64,000 bases of DNA from Lunularia cruciata (Eukaryota > Streptophyta > Marchantiopsida > Lunulariales > Lunulariaceae): NCBI GenBank assembly GCA_948567375.1, contig OX419759.1, positions 40,700,593 through 40,764,592 of the forward strand, written 5' to 3'. A program made the position numbers and the translations under genes. Shown piece by piece: positions 47,030-58,200 of the stretch (position 1 is its first letter; each line of letters opens with the position of its first letter). The notes beneath the pieces are model-generated. The model saw only the letters and a program-made list of their open reading frames with translations. It ran no database searches and had not been told where the DNA came from.

Positions 47030-50000
47030 TCAACAATGTTGTGGTGGCATGGTTCGTGGGTGCCTCCGGTAGGTGAGAACCATGACTACGTCCTTTGAGA
47101 AGATTGCAGGGTTGCAGTTGGCCTCTGGACGTACCCTTTGATCAGCAGAAGTCGTAGAGTCGTCTCTATCCCCACTGCCCGAAGTCGTTGTTGTTTGATC
47201 CTTGGAAGGGTTTAAGCTTGAATACCAGATAACATCTCGTACATGTTGCAGTGGCAAATTTGGCACCACGGGTTGTCCTCTGCACGTTATCTCCACCTAA
47301 AGATAAGAACACATCACACTTTTTGTAAGCAAGCCATGCCAGTCTGCCGCAGGCAGATGATATCCAGATTTCAAGCGGACGACTTCACATGCGTGGATTC
47401 TGCAAAACATTCGCAAAGGAGAACATATCTCAGCAGATGTCGCTACATCCTTCCCATCTAAGCTTTAACTTAGCGGCTCGACCTACTGGCATATATCTCC
47501 TGCAGTTCCTCTATCTCACATGATGCTCGCGCGTCAGTAGCAGAGATCTACAGCCCTCAGATCCATCTACCTATAGATACACGAAAGTTAGTGTATTCTC
47601 TCTAATCTAGGTGGACGTACATTGATTCCCAGCGCTTAAAACAAAAGGTCATGACTACGAATAGAATTAGCGGTTCACTTTTGGTCCAGTATCTTAGTCA
47701 CTTAAGTGAAATACTAGATAGAGAAATTGGACCCGATTTTTCACCCGGTCACTCGAGTAGCATACTTTGACTGAGGAGTGTGCAAACGACGCTTTGATCA
47801 TCTGAACCTCAGGAGTCAAAATTTAATGAGAATCGTAACCATCTCGACTAAGAGATGGTTAAGCAAGAGACAGGCTAAGCTTTCTTCGTATCTGCCATAA
47901 CCATCCAGGAACCCGTCCATCTCGATGCTGAAATGATTGATTCTATTGAGGTGATCAAGTGTACGACTAAATGATTGATCGGATTGCCACTACAGTAGCT
48001 GAATCCTTCATCTCGAACCCAATAATCTACGGGCCCCCAATCGTTCAGACCATATGAGGCAATTATCTGCCCGCGAGCTGAAACTGGAAAGATTGTCAAC
48101 AATCGGTATCGGTGGTAGAATATCGCTCCAACCACGACATCTCCTGAACCGCAAGTAGAAGCAAAACTATGTGGTGGGGCAAGAACGGGCATGAATGGAC
48201 GGATCAATAAAGTCCCAACAAAGTTCAGAAGCCAACAAGGGAAAGAAAAAGTTGTGAAGTAGCTATCTTTTCTCAGAGCTGTGGACATACCTCGGCCTCA
48301 CTTGCGAGTCCAAGCTTGGTAACCAGATATTTCTTGACAGCTGACACAGGCATTTTTCCATCCCTGTGCACGCAAATGTATTTATCAGCACAAGGTGATC
48401 ATGGATTCAAAGAAACTTCTTTCTGGATGTCAGCCTTAGTACTTCAGTATCGTTTCCGAGATGTGACACATCGCATTTAGTAGTAGTTACCAGACCTCTA
48501 TCAAGCTGTCCTCAAAGCTGATGATACTTCACCGAGTTTAACGTCAAGTGCTGAAATTACAAGTGTTAATACTATCGATCTGTCTTAGGTGGGTTGCTGA
48601 CATGGGGCGAAGGTAGCATGAAAATTAGGCGAGCTTACACAGGCAATACACAGCAGCATTTCCTATAGACCTGATGGATATAGTTGAGCTGACTGCCGGG
48701 TCGTTAGTTGCGAGATTTGATCCGCACATTGTTTGCACACACAAGGGATCCCAGTCCATAAGTCAAAACACATTGACATCGATAATGATCGAGGTGAGGT
48801 TGCACTTACTGTATTCTTAGATAAGCTTTCGAGATTTGCGGCAAACCACCTTCACCATTTCTGGAAGATCACACAAACCGTGTAAAGCCAACATCCAATT
48901 GAGACCAATAGCGCCTCACACTTGCATATAATATATACAGTTCCCAAAATCTAGCGAAACCCGCAATATGGACGAAGGTCTGGCCCAAAATCTAGCTATT
49001 GGGATGCTGTGAAAACCATCGACAGACATTGACAGTCTAACTACGGTAAAACAAGACAATCCTAACATTCAACGTCGTACACAATATTATTTGTGTCACG
49101 TATGAGTGAAACTCACAACTAACCTTGAACGGTAGACTCTACTCAGGCAAGTTAGGAAGATTATTGACTTTTTCGCTCGGCGGAAGTGACTTGAACTAAC
49201 TTCCGGAAAACGTGCAGCAAAGTCTACGGGCGATGTACAGTAACTAAAGGATCGATTGGCGCATTAAAGGAATCAAATGCGTGTACAAGGCAACAAACAT
49301 TGTTGCCATCTTCCCATGTGCATGATGTCAGGCCCAAGCCAGTTCAATTGTCCTCATAATGTAAGTCGGTGGCTCCAGCAGGATACATGTGGTTTTAACG
49401 CCATACTGGTAATATCGGGTCATTGGATTTCAAGAATCAGATTCGTAGTAAAGTCACTGTCAATGGCGTGCGGCTTTTTAAGGATAGAAATAGTGCTCAG
49501 GTTCTCTAACCTGGGTTTGTCTGTGCTTGGGTCAACGGGGTTTTGCTTTTGGCTCTTGCCAGGGCCGAAAGCTTTGGTTGCTGCTGCTGCTACACCACAG
49601 GTAGGTAAATAAATATATTGGGTACGATGCGGTACGTCCATCTTGCATCGAGAGAAATTTCGGTTCCAAGCTTTGGTCTCAAATCAAAATCCAACCCCGC
49701 CTCTCAGCAAGTCAAGTCCTTTGACATGCGGAATATCTGTGGACAAATATTGGGACAGCCTCTTGGCATGACATCAACAACAGCAGAGGTCAAAATGGAA
49801 AATGCAGATCTAGTCGGGTCCCTGCGAGCACCAGCAGTCCACTATATATAGAGTGCGTGTAGAGAGTCATCTCTCTACACGTGTAAATGCCAGGCTATAT
49901 AAGTTACTGATCACGTCAAGAATCCCTGATAGCTTCAGTTGATCCTCCCGTTTCTTCCTCTGACTAGATTACACGAGAGGAGCATGTTTGACAGGATGAT

Positions 50001-52956
50001 TGAGAGGGGGATCAACCTCAAGGCTCAGGTATCTGTCGTTCAGATATATACAGGTGAGAAGGGATCTGGCCTTGCGGATTTATGGGCCTAATCTCTGTGG
50101 TGCAACATGTTGAGAAGTTTAGAGAAGTTCAAGTCAAGGTGCAAATCACCAAACTAAGCTGCTAAGGTAAAGGACGAGGACATCCAACGTCGCTTAAAGA
50201 AAACTAGAAGAAGTTCAAGTAGTGCACGGGGAATTAAGACAGTCATGATGATGGCAACAGTCAACCAGCACAGCACTTCTGTCATGCATGACCATCATGA
50301 TCGGAGAAGTGCGTACGTCGAGGCCACGGTCTTCCTTACGAGAATAAACATCTGAACCAGTAGTACTGTAAAGAATTTGTTGGAACTGAGATGTAGTATT
50401 TCATAGTGCCAGCTTTGACTCAATAATGAGCTGACAACCTAGCAAATGGAAGCGAGAAAGAGCATACCACACCAGAGAGAGAAAAAAGTGGCACGAACAG
50501 AATGACGAAGGTTGAGTTGATGATCTTAACTGATTCTCTGCCGATTGTAGAACGAACCAGAGACCCGCTTGATTTGTTCCTCTGGGTACAGGTGGCAAAA
50601 CCTGGAACCTGGGTTTTGATACACTCGGTTGTGCAGATCTAGAGCCCCTAAGAATATTCGTATTTCCATGTTGCAGCTTCGGTTGACCGGCTGCTGGCTG
50701 CCAGCTTTGTCTCTGGGATGAAGTCTGCTGCTGCTGTTGCTGCTTCGTACTCAAAATCTGCTCAACAGGGTATCTACCTTGGACCGGAAGTCTATCTGGT
50801 AGCATGGGCGGCATAACAGGTCGCTCACCACCATAACCTTCCAGCTTGTCAGCTCTGGTACCCGTAAGTGGTTTTCCCCCGTTCAAGCACCAAGATGCCA
50901 CTGACCCAAAGTTCGTTGGCTCTGATGTGGTCCATTGAGACTGAGGCCTGTTGTGAATCTTAATTGCCCGCTTGAAGCTTCCCATACTGTCGTGTCCCGC
51001 AGCAACATTCTTCTCCAGATCAAGCATTCGTGAAGAAGTATCTGCAAGCTGACCTTGGGATGGAAACAGCATATTTGGATTTTTTTTTAATAAGTTTCCC
51101 CACTCATCGGACGTTCTCTGCACATGTAGATCCACTGAATTGGGATGCCTTTCAATTGCCACCTGATCGCTTCCTGATCCTGTTCTGGTGCTCGCGGTCA
51201 TGTCAGAACTCCACCCTTGAAAATTACTGGCCAGTGGAATTAACTTCTGGGCAGAGTCCGATGCCGGTAACCACGTTTGTCCAGGCTGCTGCCGCTGATC
51301 CTCGTTCGGGTGCATCAAGGCAGCCAAGGAAGTACGCCGATTGTCCCCCTGAAATTGAACAGGATGCTCCGGTGCTGTTTGAGGCGATTTGAATTGCGCA
51401 TCTTCTCCAGATCTCGATAAGAATGAAGGAAGAGCTCGATTGTAAATTCCGGATTTTCCAACTCCAGCTAATAGTAGATTCTCGCTTCCCCCGGGGTACT
51501 TGCTACCTTGAGGCTCCCCTTGATGTCTGTTATCAAGGGATCCAGACAGAAGACTCGACATAGCAAGGTTTCTTTCTGACTTTCTTTCATTAAACCCAGT
51601 ATGCTCTCTGCTTACTGAACCACTATGGCCCAAATCGATCTGAGTACTGGCTGCAGTCACAATGTTGCCAAAAAGACACAAGTCCTTTTCTAAATTATAA
51701 TTTGGACCCGTGTTTGGGACTCCAATGCTTCTAGAGAAGCTGGAACTCGGCAGGGTAACAAAAGAAGGGGGATTTATGGTCGTTGTCGAGTCAAAATTTG
51801 GTTCCAACTTTTGAAGCACTGGACCTCTTTGAGCTTGCCTTTGAACAGATGCCATATTTGCGTTTGCCGGAGAAATACTGTCGCGTTCACGACTTCCAGA
51901 AATTTGAAAGTCTATCGATGAGGTCTTCCGTTTTCCGTAAGGCCTTTCCACATTGCCTTGTTGAGAAGAGGGAGATTCTCGGTTGCATTCGGCAGCGGAA
52001 TCCAACCTGCTGTTTGAGGAGGCAGTGTTTGGAGATGGACCTACGCCTAGTTGTAGCCATGATTGCTCGTTGCCTTTGCTCCAAGCTTGAGGTGTCGTCT
52101 GCTGTTGATGCTGTTGTATATCTGAACGAAGTTCACTTGATCCAAGAGGATAACAAGTCACCGGTTCGAGCTTCGCTACACCTTCGGACTCGTTCATATC
52201 CTCCATCTGTTGTCTAAAACTAATATGGTCATCATTTCTACCTAGTACCTGTTGTCTCTGGTGACCTGGGCTTTCGCTGAACGGTATTCTATCTTCCGTA
52301 TTTCCTTCCGGCTGATCCAAAAAGCAGTGAAAAACTCCTATGCTCGAACCCGATCGAGGTTCTCGAATTGATCTCTTGGATACAGACTCCGCTGCGCTCT
52401 CAAACTTGGACAAACCGTCATTATCGCTCGATCTTGAGCTCTCTTCTGCCATAAGATTTTCGGCAGTCAAATCAGAATCCCCGCACACTTCTGGAGTGAT
52501 CACTATCCTCGAAGGTGAACCCGACCTAGGTGTGCTGCTCCTTTTCCTGACTTGAAATTCGTCCTTGCTTTGATCTTGCACCTTAATGTCTTGAACTTGC
52601 ATGAGCACGAGACTACTGTCAGCTTCAGGCGGTCTTCTCCTTTTATTTTCCCTGAAGAAACTGAGTTTACTCGACAAGTCATGATCGTTCTCAGCTTCAA
52701 CCTCATCGATTCTCCTAGAAGTCATATCCTCATATTTCCGCTTTGAAAACGAAGGAGCCAAGTAGACTTGACTTCGACAGTGTTTGCCGCTAGTCAGAGT
52801 TTCTCCGGCTGCTGTTGCATAAACCTGTGTGCAACCAGCTGCTGGTCCAGCGCCAGCTTCTACTACTTCGCCGTGAGTTGCCCGCTCTACATGTCTGTCA
52901 GGAAGACCATTCGTCCTACAAGCCGGCGTAATGAAATTGTGCACCGCGTGCTTCAT
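47030..52956 (-). CDS. RAWUL-domain nuclear protein, LAX PANICLE 2 / DRIP-like, four coding exons
   Basis: Exons on the minus strand: 52,956-50,531, 48,860-48,810, 48,363-48,291 and 47,296-47,030. They sum to 2817 nt (938 aa plus stop) with matching phases. Introns of 1670, 446 and 994 bp have GT donors (GTTAAG, GTAAGT, GTATGT) and AG acceptors. Residues 798-938 form a RAWUL ubiquitin-like domain: GLWFVLQSAENQ, LPQISKAYLRIQ, DGKMPVSAVKKYLVTKLGL, VEITCRGQPVVPNLPLQHVR, VVMVLTYRR. The first about 790 residues are low-complexity and Ser/Gln-rich, with nuclear-localisation-like SKRK (71-74) and KRRRP (105-109), SWLQLGVG (about 300) and a six-Gln run (about 740). RAWUL occurs in Polycomb RING proteins, DRIP ligases and, I believe, LAX2-type meristem regulators. 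No RING finger is seen here, which favours LAX2-like. A role in transcriptional control of development is inference. The start is the first ATG after an in-frame stop and a likely 5'-UTR acceptor. Confidence 0.85.
49856..49881. other. Perfect inverted repeat in intron 1
   Basis: Arms CGTGTAGAGAG and CTCTCTACACG (11 bp, no mismatch) around a 4-base loop TCAT, inside the first intron of the RAWUL gene. It is flanked by ACTATATATAGAG on the left and CTATATAAG on the right. It could form a stable hairpin or be a dyad binding site. Confidence 0.8.
49984..50091 (+). other. 35-codon plus-strand open frame with upstream TATA, inside intron 1
   Basis: ATG at 49,984 opens MFDRMIERGINLKAQVSVVQ and runs 35 codons to TAA. 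A TATA-like CTATATAAG lies at about 49,894-49,902, about 85 bp upstream. It is antisense to the RAWUL gene intron. No family recognised. It could start an antisense transcript; chance is equally possible. Confidence 0.2.
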
Positions 52957-55200
52957 GTCCTCGGTCGAAGATCAGCCTGCAGCACACAATGAAAAACAAC
53001 TCCTCAATCCCCATCACCAATCTTAAATTTAAGAATTGTCCCGATGTTTACAGTTAGCTGCAGACCCACGTCTCTCGTCTCCTCTCATGATCGGCCAACA
53101 CCCGCCCCGAGATGGCATTCTAATCGGTGGTGTTACAGCAAGTACAGCAACAGTTTGAAAACCTCCCGTCCCAGATCGCTTGCACACGAGTGCATGTCAG
53201 TCGTGCATGCCAACAATGTCTTACTTGGGAATCGTGTTCGTCACTTCCAAGTCGTCTGATATAGATCATTACATCTGTGTGTGTACTTTTCGCCCGACTC
53301 GAGTGACAGACAGACCATACATAGGCCCATCAGAAGAACCTCCGGCTCCCCAGACCCCAATATAATTGTTTCTTACCCCGGTTGACTAAAGATGGGCTGT
53401 TCTTTTTGGGCAGAAATTTCGAACAAGGACCAGAAATACAAGCCACAGCCACATTCACACTATCCACGACTACGTTCAAGTTAAATATCATATTGTAAGC
53501 TAGCAAATTTCTAGCAAGATGAATGACTCCTTGTAACAGAATGTGCTTCAATTTTCTGAAATTGGATGATCCTTCGAGTTTTCGAGGTTGCCATCTCTGC
53601 TGCATCTATCTACTCATCGCCTGCTACTCCGTTCACCCGATGATCCCGTAATCCTTTCGGACGTTTGCGTTCCCAAGGGCCAATTGAGCCCCCGGATCCC
53701 TGTAGGCTACATCAATTGCGTGACTATTATGACTCGAAGTTCTGGGTGACTGGTCAGACCCTGGAGTTGGTGTAAATAGAGGTGAAATGATACGAATTTA
53801 AGTGCAGGTCCCAATAATTCATAGAGAACAACACTTTGAAGTAAAAGAGGATGGAAGACTACGGTTGGGGAGACCGGGTGTGATGCTAAATGTTTTAATT
53901 AGAGCATCAGTATTTCTGACGCCGGTTTGGCATCGGTGTCGTTGCAAGTGCATGAATTTCAACACAGCAGTCTTCGAGCTACTGAGGAAACAAATGGAAC
54001 TCGAAATCATGGATATAGAACGGTGATCACGAGGTGTTGCGGAATCAAGCGACATTCTCCTAACAGCATCCCCACCCCGGGTGGGAAGAACACACAGGAG
54101 CAAAGGTTTGGGTTGAAGCATATTCACACCTCGAGGTCATCGTTTGCCTCGCAGCAGCAAAGGTAAAACAGCTGATTGCTTGAAACGTTGCTGCTGCTGC
54201 AGCTGCAGGAGAGTTGGAAAAAAACTTCTCCTCTCTCTATTGAGCTTTGCTTTCCTTCCTCCTCGCATCCATCGATCCTTGCATGTATGTCGGACTATCG
54301 GTCTATCTATCCCCGAGAACCTTGCCAGTCGGTTCGGTCCTATGTTCTAATTTCTCCCGGATGCAATTCGCTGCTCTGGAAGGGGCCCGGGTGGTGTTCA
54401 GGAGAATGAGGAAGAGGTGGATGAGAATGAGAAGAGAGATGGAAGAGAGTGTGAGAGAGGAAAGAGAACAGAACTAAACCCAACACGAATTGTTACAAGT
54501 TTTTGAGTCCGGATTCCTTCCTTTCCTTCCCTTGCCTGCTGCGAGCTAGGTAAAGAGATTGTTGCGTTTTCTCAGTTTCTCTCCCTCGCTTCGTCCAACA
54601 ACACTGTTGTCGTCATCGTCTCTCTTTCTTTTACTGTACAGGAAAGGGAGGGGAAGGAAGAGGAGTCGACTACTTCCTGCAGGGCCGCAGGAGAAGGGAA
54701 GGGGGAGGAGACAGGAGATTGAGAAGGACGAGAAGTTGCTGTGCAGGAAGAGAGGAGAGGAGAGGAGGTCGAGTCGAGGAAGAGTGCGCGTGGGTGGCAC
54801 GCTGGCGTCGTGGAGGTTGCCTGCGCTACGTCGTGCGGCTATTACCTCGGAGCCACGACTCCTTCCCAACGTGGGATTAACCCCATGCTCTCTCTCGGGC
54901 ACTGCACTGGAGCTAGTAGCTCTGAAGCTCTTTGATCACACCTGCCCGGCATGGATGGCCACTTGCCGCCGCCGAGTGGAACATGGGAGGGAAATAGGGG
55001 TCGGGCAATTCTCCCATTTTAGCGGTGCTGTTGTTGTTGTTTCTTTCCTTCTTCCCCAACACAGTACAGTAGTCGAAGTAGTAATGTACTATACCACTAC
55101 TGCTGCTTCTCCTCCTTGGCAACAGACACCACACCGATTTTGTTGCTTTGTACATGTAACATGGAGTGGGTACAAAGAGGTGCGTAGAGTGTTGCTATAT
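52957..55200 (-). other. Probable 5' leader with intron, RAWUL gene
   Basis: On the minus strand a pyrimidine-rich tract and AG (TTTTTCATTGTGTGCTGCAG, ending 52,977) form a convincing splice acceptor 21 nt before the ATG. An in-frame TGA at 52,974-52,972 shows that the sequence just upstream is not coding in this frame. A pyrimidine-rich segment (about 54,900-54,400, minus strand) resembles a plant 5' leader. GAGGTAATAG near 54,846 is one possible donor, giving a 5'-UTR intron of about 1.9 kb. The transcription start is not determined. Confidence 0.4.
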
Positions 55201-58200
55201 TTTATGGATTGATTGCATGTGTTTGGGCGTCTTTTTGATTAGTGAACAGGAGGCCCCCAACAAGCGGAGCGGACCCAGCTGGATATTACAACACGGTCAG
55301 ACCAGAATAGCTACCTCCTCCTCCTCCGTAGACCTCCTCCTCTGGCTGGCTGCCTGGACTCTCTCGCCTCCTCCTTTAGCTTCTCTCTGTTCCCTACTCT
55401 AATCTAATCTACATTCGACTGATTACTTCTACTACCACTGTTCCAGTTCATGGACTTCCACTAGATGAAGGAAGGATTGGCATAGATTGATGATGACAAA
55501 CTCATGCCTGATTGATAGGCCAGGCCAAGTCTTGCATCAGAAGCAGGAAGATGTAATTTATTCTCTTCAAAACCAGACGATTCTATACCGTAATTCTGTA
55601 TGCATAAGTCGCGGCTCGGCAGTGGATTGGGTAGCGTTGCGTTCAAAATTTTCGTCTGTCTTCTTTCCGAATAACCTTTTTACTTCTACTCCTCATGACC
55701 GACCGACCAGGGTCCCTCTGGAATATCGCATCTTGCACGAGGACCATGGCCTGGCCATAAGGAACGAAGATCGTCTCAACGGAAGTGGGTGAGTGAAGTT
55801 TGAGATCGTTTTTGGTTTCTCCTATTCCATCTGGGTGGGAAACATAAAGTTACGGTAGAGTATGAAATTGGGAATTGGCTGTAATGGAAGTAGTGGCAAT
55901 AGCCTAAACTCACTAGAGTAGTGTGTTAAAGATCGTCATCTCCTCAGATTATTCTTTCGGATCGGGTCGGGTCGGGTCGGGTCGACGGGAAGGTGGCATC
56001 CCACTCCATCTATTAATAAATACTACATCGTAGAGTCGTTTAACAAGAAGAAAAGCAGCTCTGGACTGTCCTGGCCCTGTTGTGGGCCCTTTTCCCTTTG
56101 CTATTCTACAAAGGTTACGCTTAAGGGATCCGGTCCCAGCAGAAGCTGTCTCCTCCGATTGAAAGAGGTTTTATAGAGTAAGTGATCATCAGAGGACAAA
56201 TTAAAGGGGACATTCATGGGTCTCGCTTTCACAACTTGCTGACAGCCCTTAGTCCCCGAATCGCAGCTGAACTGACCGAGTTTTGAGAGCGACTTTAATA
56301 TAATTTGAGAGTACGGAATCTGAAGAACCATGATATTGACCTGTAGTGAAGCCAACCGAACCCAGCTCAATTGAACCAACAATTATGGGCCACGTGCATT
56401 AATTGAAAGGAAAAGGCATTAAATAACTCGGACAGGCGAACATTCAAATGGCATGGCCGGCCGCCGGAGGGTAGCTAATGTGCCATTACCGGCAACGAGC
56501 GGAAAATCCCAGACAGCAGTGGATGCTGAATAGCACATCAGATTCGTATGTACTTCCTCCTTCAAAGCAAATCGGAGCTCTTGTTGTGGCTGTGAACATG
56601 GAATAGCAGTTGAGCAGGCACGACAACTCACCAGAAGGTCCAATAAGTGACCTGGATTGCCGGTATGGCATTGTTCGTATGACCACAGAGAGGTTTAAGA
56701 AAACGATTGTGCCAAGTAAGAGGCAGCCATGGCGAGCGGGAGGAGGCCAAAAGTTAAAGTGAAATCTTTTAATACAGGGAAAATCTCCACAGTTAAGGTG
56801 CTTTGCATCCTTCCAAGGACGTCAAGGTCAAGTCAGAATGAACATTAGGACTTAGATTTGTGGTTTAAGGGATAAGGTGGGGTGTTGATGTGAGTGAAAT
56901 GTGATGCAGAACTGTTTGGTGAGGTGCCAGCAACCCATTGAATTGTTGTCGATGCGGCCAACGGCAAAGTGTATGCTGATGCCGTGCATGGCACATTTTT
57001 ATGTGTTGCTGTTGTGCAGAGAATTCTCTCAAATCTCTCTCAAAAGCAAAAAAGAGATGCCCCTCCGACCCCAGCCCACTTGTACAGCAGCACAGCTACT
57101 TGTCCTGGTACAACACGCAGCAGCACCGCTGCTCCTCGCTTGTCATGGCATGCCATGCCCATACCATTGCCTGCAGCAAAGAAGTGAATCGACGAGATGA
57201 GGTTTCTTCCGTTAAGACTCCACACCGACCACTGCCTGGAACCGCAGGCCATGAATTACCGGCGACCGGCTACAGACGACAAGAAAGAGTTTCGGAGAAG
57301 CCCCAAAATTCTCTCTCTGCTCTGACCTCCTCTGGGCTGAGCCTAGCGAGCGAAGCGAGAGATCAAGTTGATTAGAACACGCAGATTCGTTAAAATCCAA
57401 CATTAGAACTTATGGACGATAGATGAATTAGATTAGCAGTTCCGATATGGCGCATGGACGCTTAGTAGCAGTAGCTTGGGAAACTGAGCGAGCGAGCGAA
57501 CGAGCCTTGGGTAAGGGCCCAACGCTGGCAAGTTATATTTGCTAGAGCAGCAAAGGAGGAGTCACCAACCGACCCGAGCTTCCAAAACGTTTATATCCCA
57601 GAATAATGAGACTGCGCAAGAGAGAGTGAGGAGAGGTTCTTAGACAGTGGCCGACCAATGCTAAACTCAGATTGCACTGCATAGCAGTAGCAGCATTGCT
57701 TTCTCTTCGCTGGACGTTGCGTTTCCAAAGAGCTCACATGCACGCTACGTTACCAAGTCTCACGCACAGAACAGATTCAGATGCTTCCGGATGAGAGAGG
57801 GAGAGAGCCGGGACAGCTGGGGGACCCTTCATCGGTGGGTACTTATTACTACTTGTAGGCGGTGGTCCGAGTTAGCACTGGCATGGATGAAAATCGAAGA
57901 GCACCAGCAAGCACTCACTGGATGTAAATTATCTTAAGCAGGTTTGTCATCGTCCGACAAGTGTATCGGGAAAGGCGAGAACTGGCTTCTGATTGGCAGC
58001 AGCTGAAGAAGCATAGGTGATTATACTGTAGAGGCCAACTGGAGGTCAGATGAACACTACGGACTTCACTGCGACGACGGTGGGTTGTGGGGCCTCGGGT
58101 GTTTCCGGAGGGAGGAGACGTGCGAAATCGCTCCAGTTGATGACACCCTATGCTAAAATTCTTTCTCAGGCTACTACTGTACAAATATACGGTAGCTTCA

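Noticed and set aside
47875-48288. 137-codon minus-strand frame below the third exon
   Set aside because: It lies in intron 3 and begins just past the GTATGT donor. Reading through would destroy the RAWUL domain that the spliced model preserves.
50240-50330. Possible microRNA-like hairpin (GCACTTCT ... AGAAGTGC)
   Set aside because: Only an 8-bp outer stem with a mostly unpaired interior; not a credible precursor.
51030-52217. Plus-strand frames of 120 and 144 codons opposite the large exon
   Set aside because: Shadows of the biased codon use of the minus-strand exon; no independent motif.
54559-55212. 217-codon plus-strand open frame
   Set aside because: Low-complexity Arg/Ser/Leu-rich translation of a pyrimidine/purine-biased segment that better fits a leader of the minus-strand gene. 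No motif and no splice context.
55940-56000. GGGTC repeat as a second hAT terminus
   Set aside because: It resembles the repeat at 41,701-41,715, but no GGAGCCCTG end, target duplication or subterminal motif is nearby.
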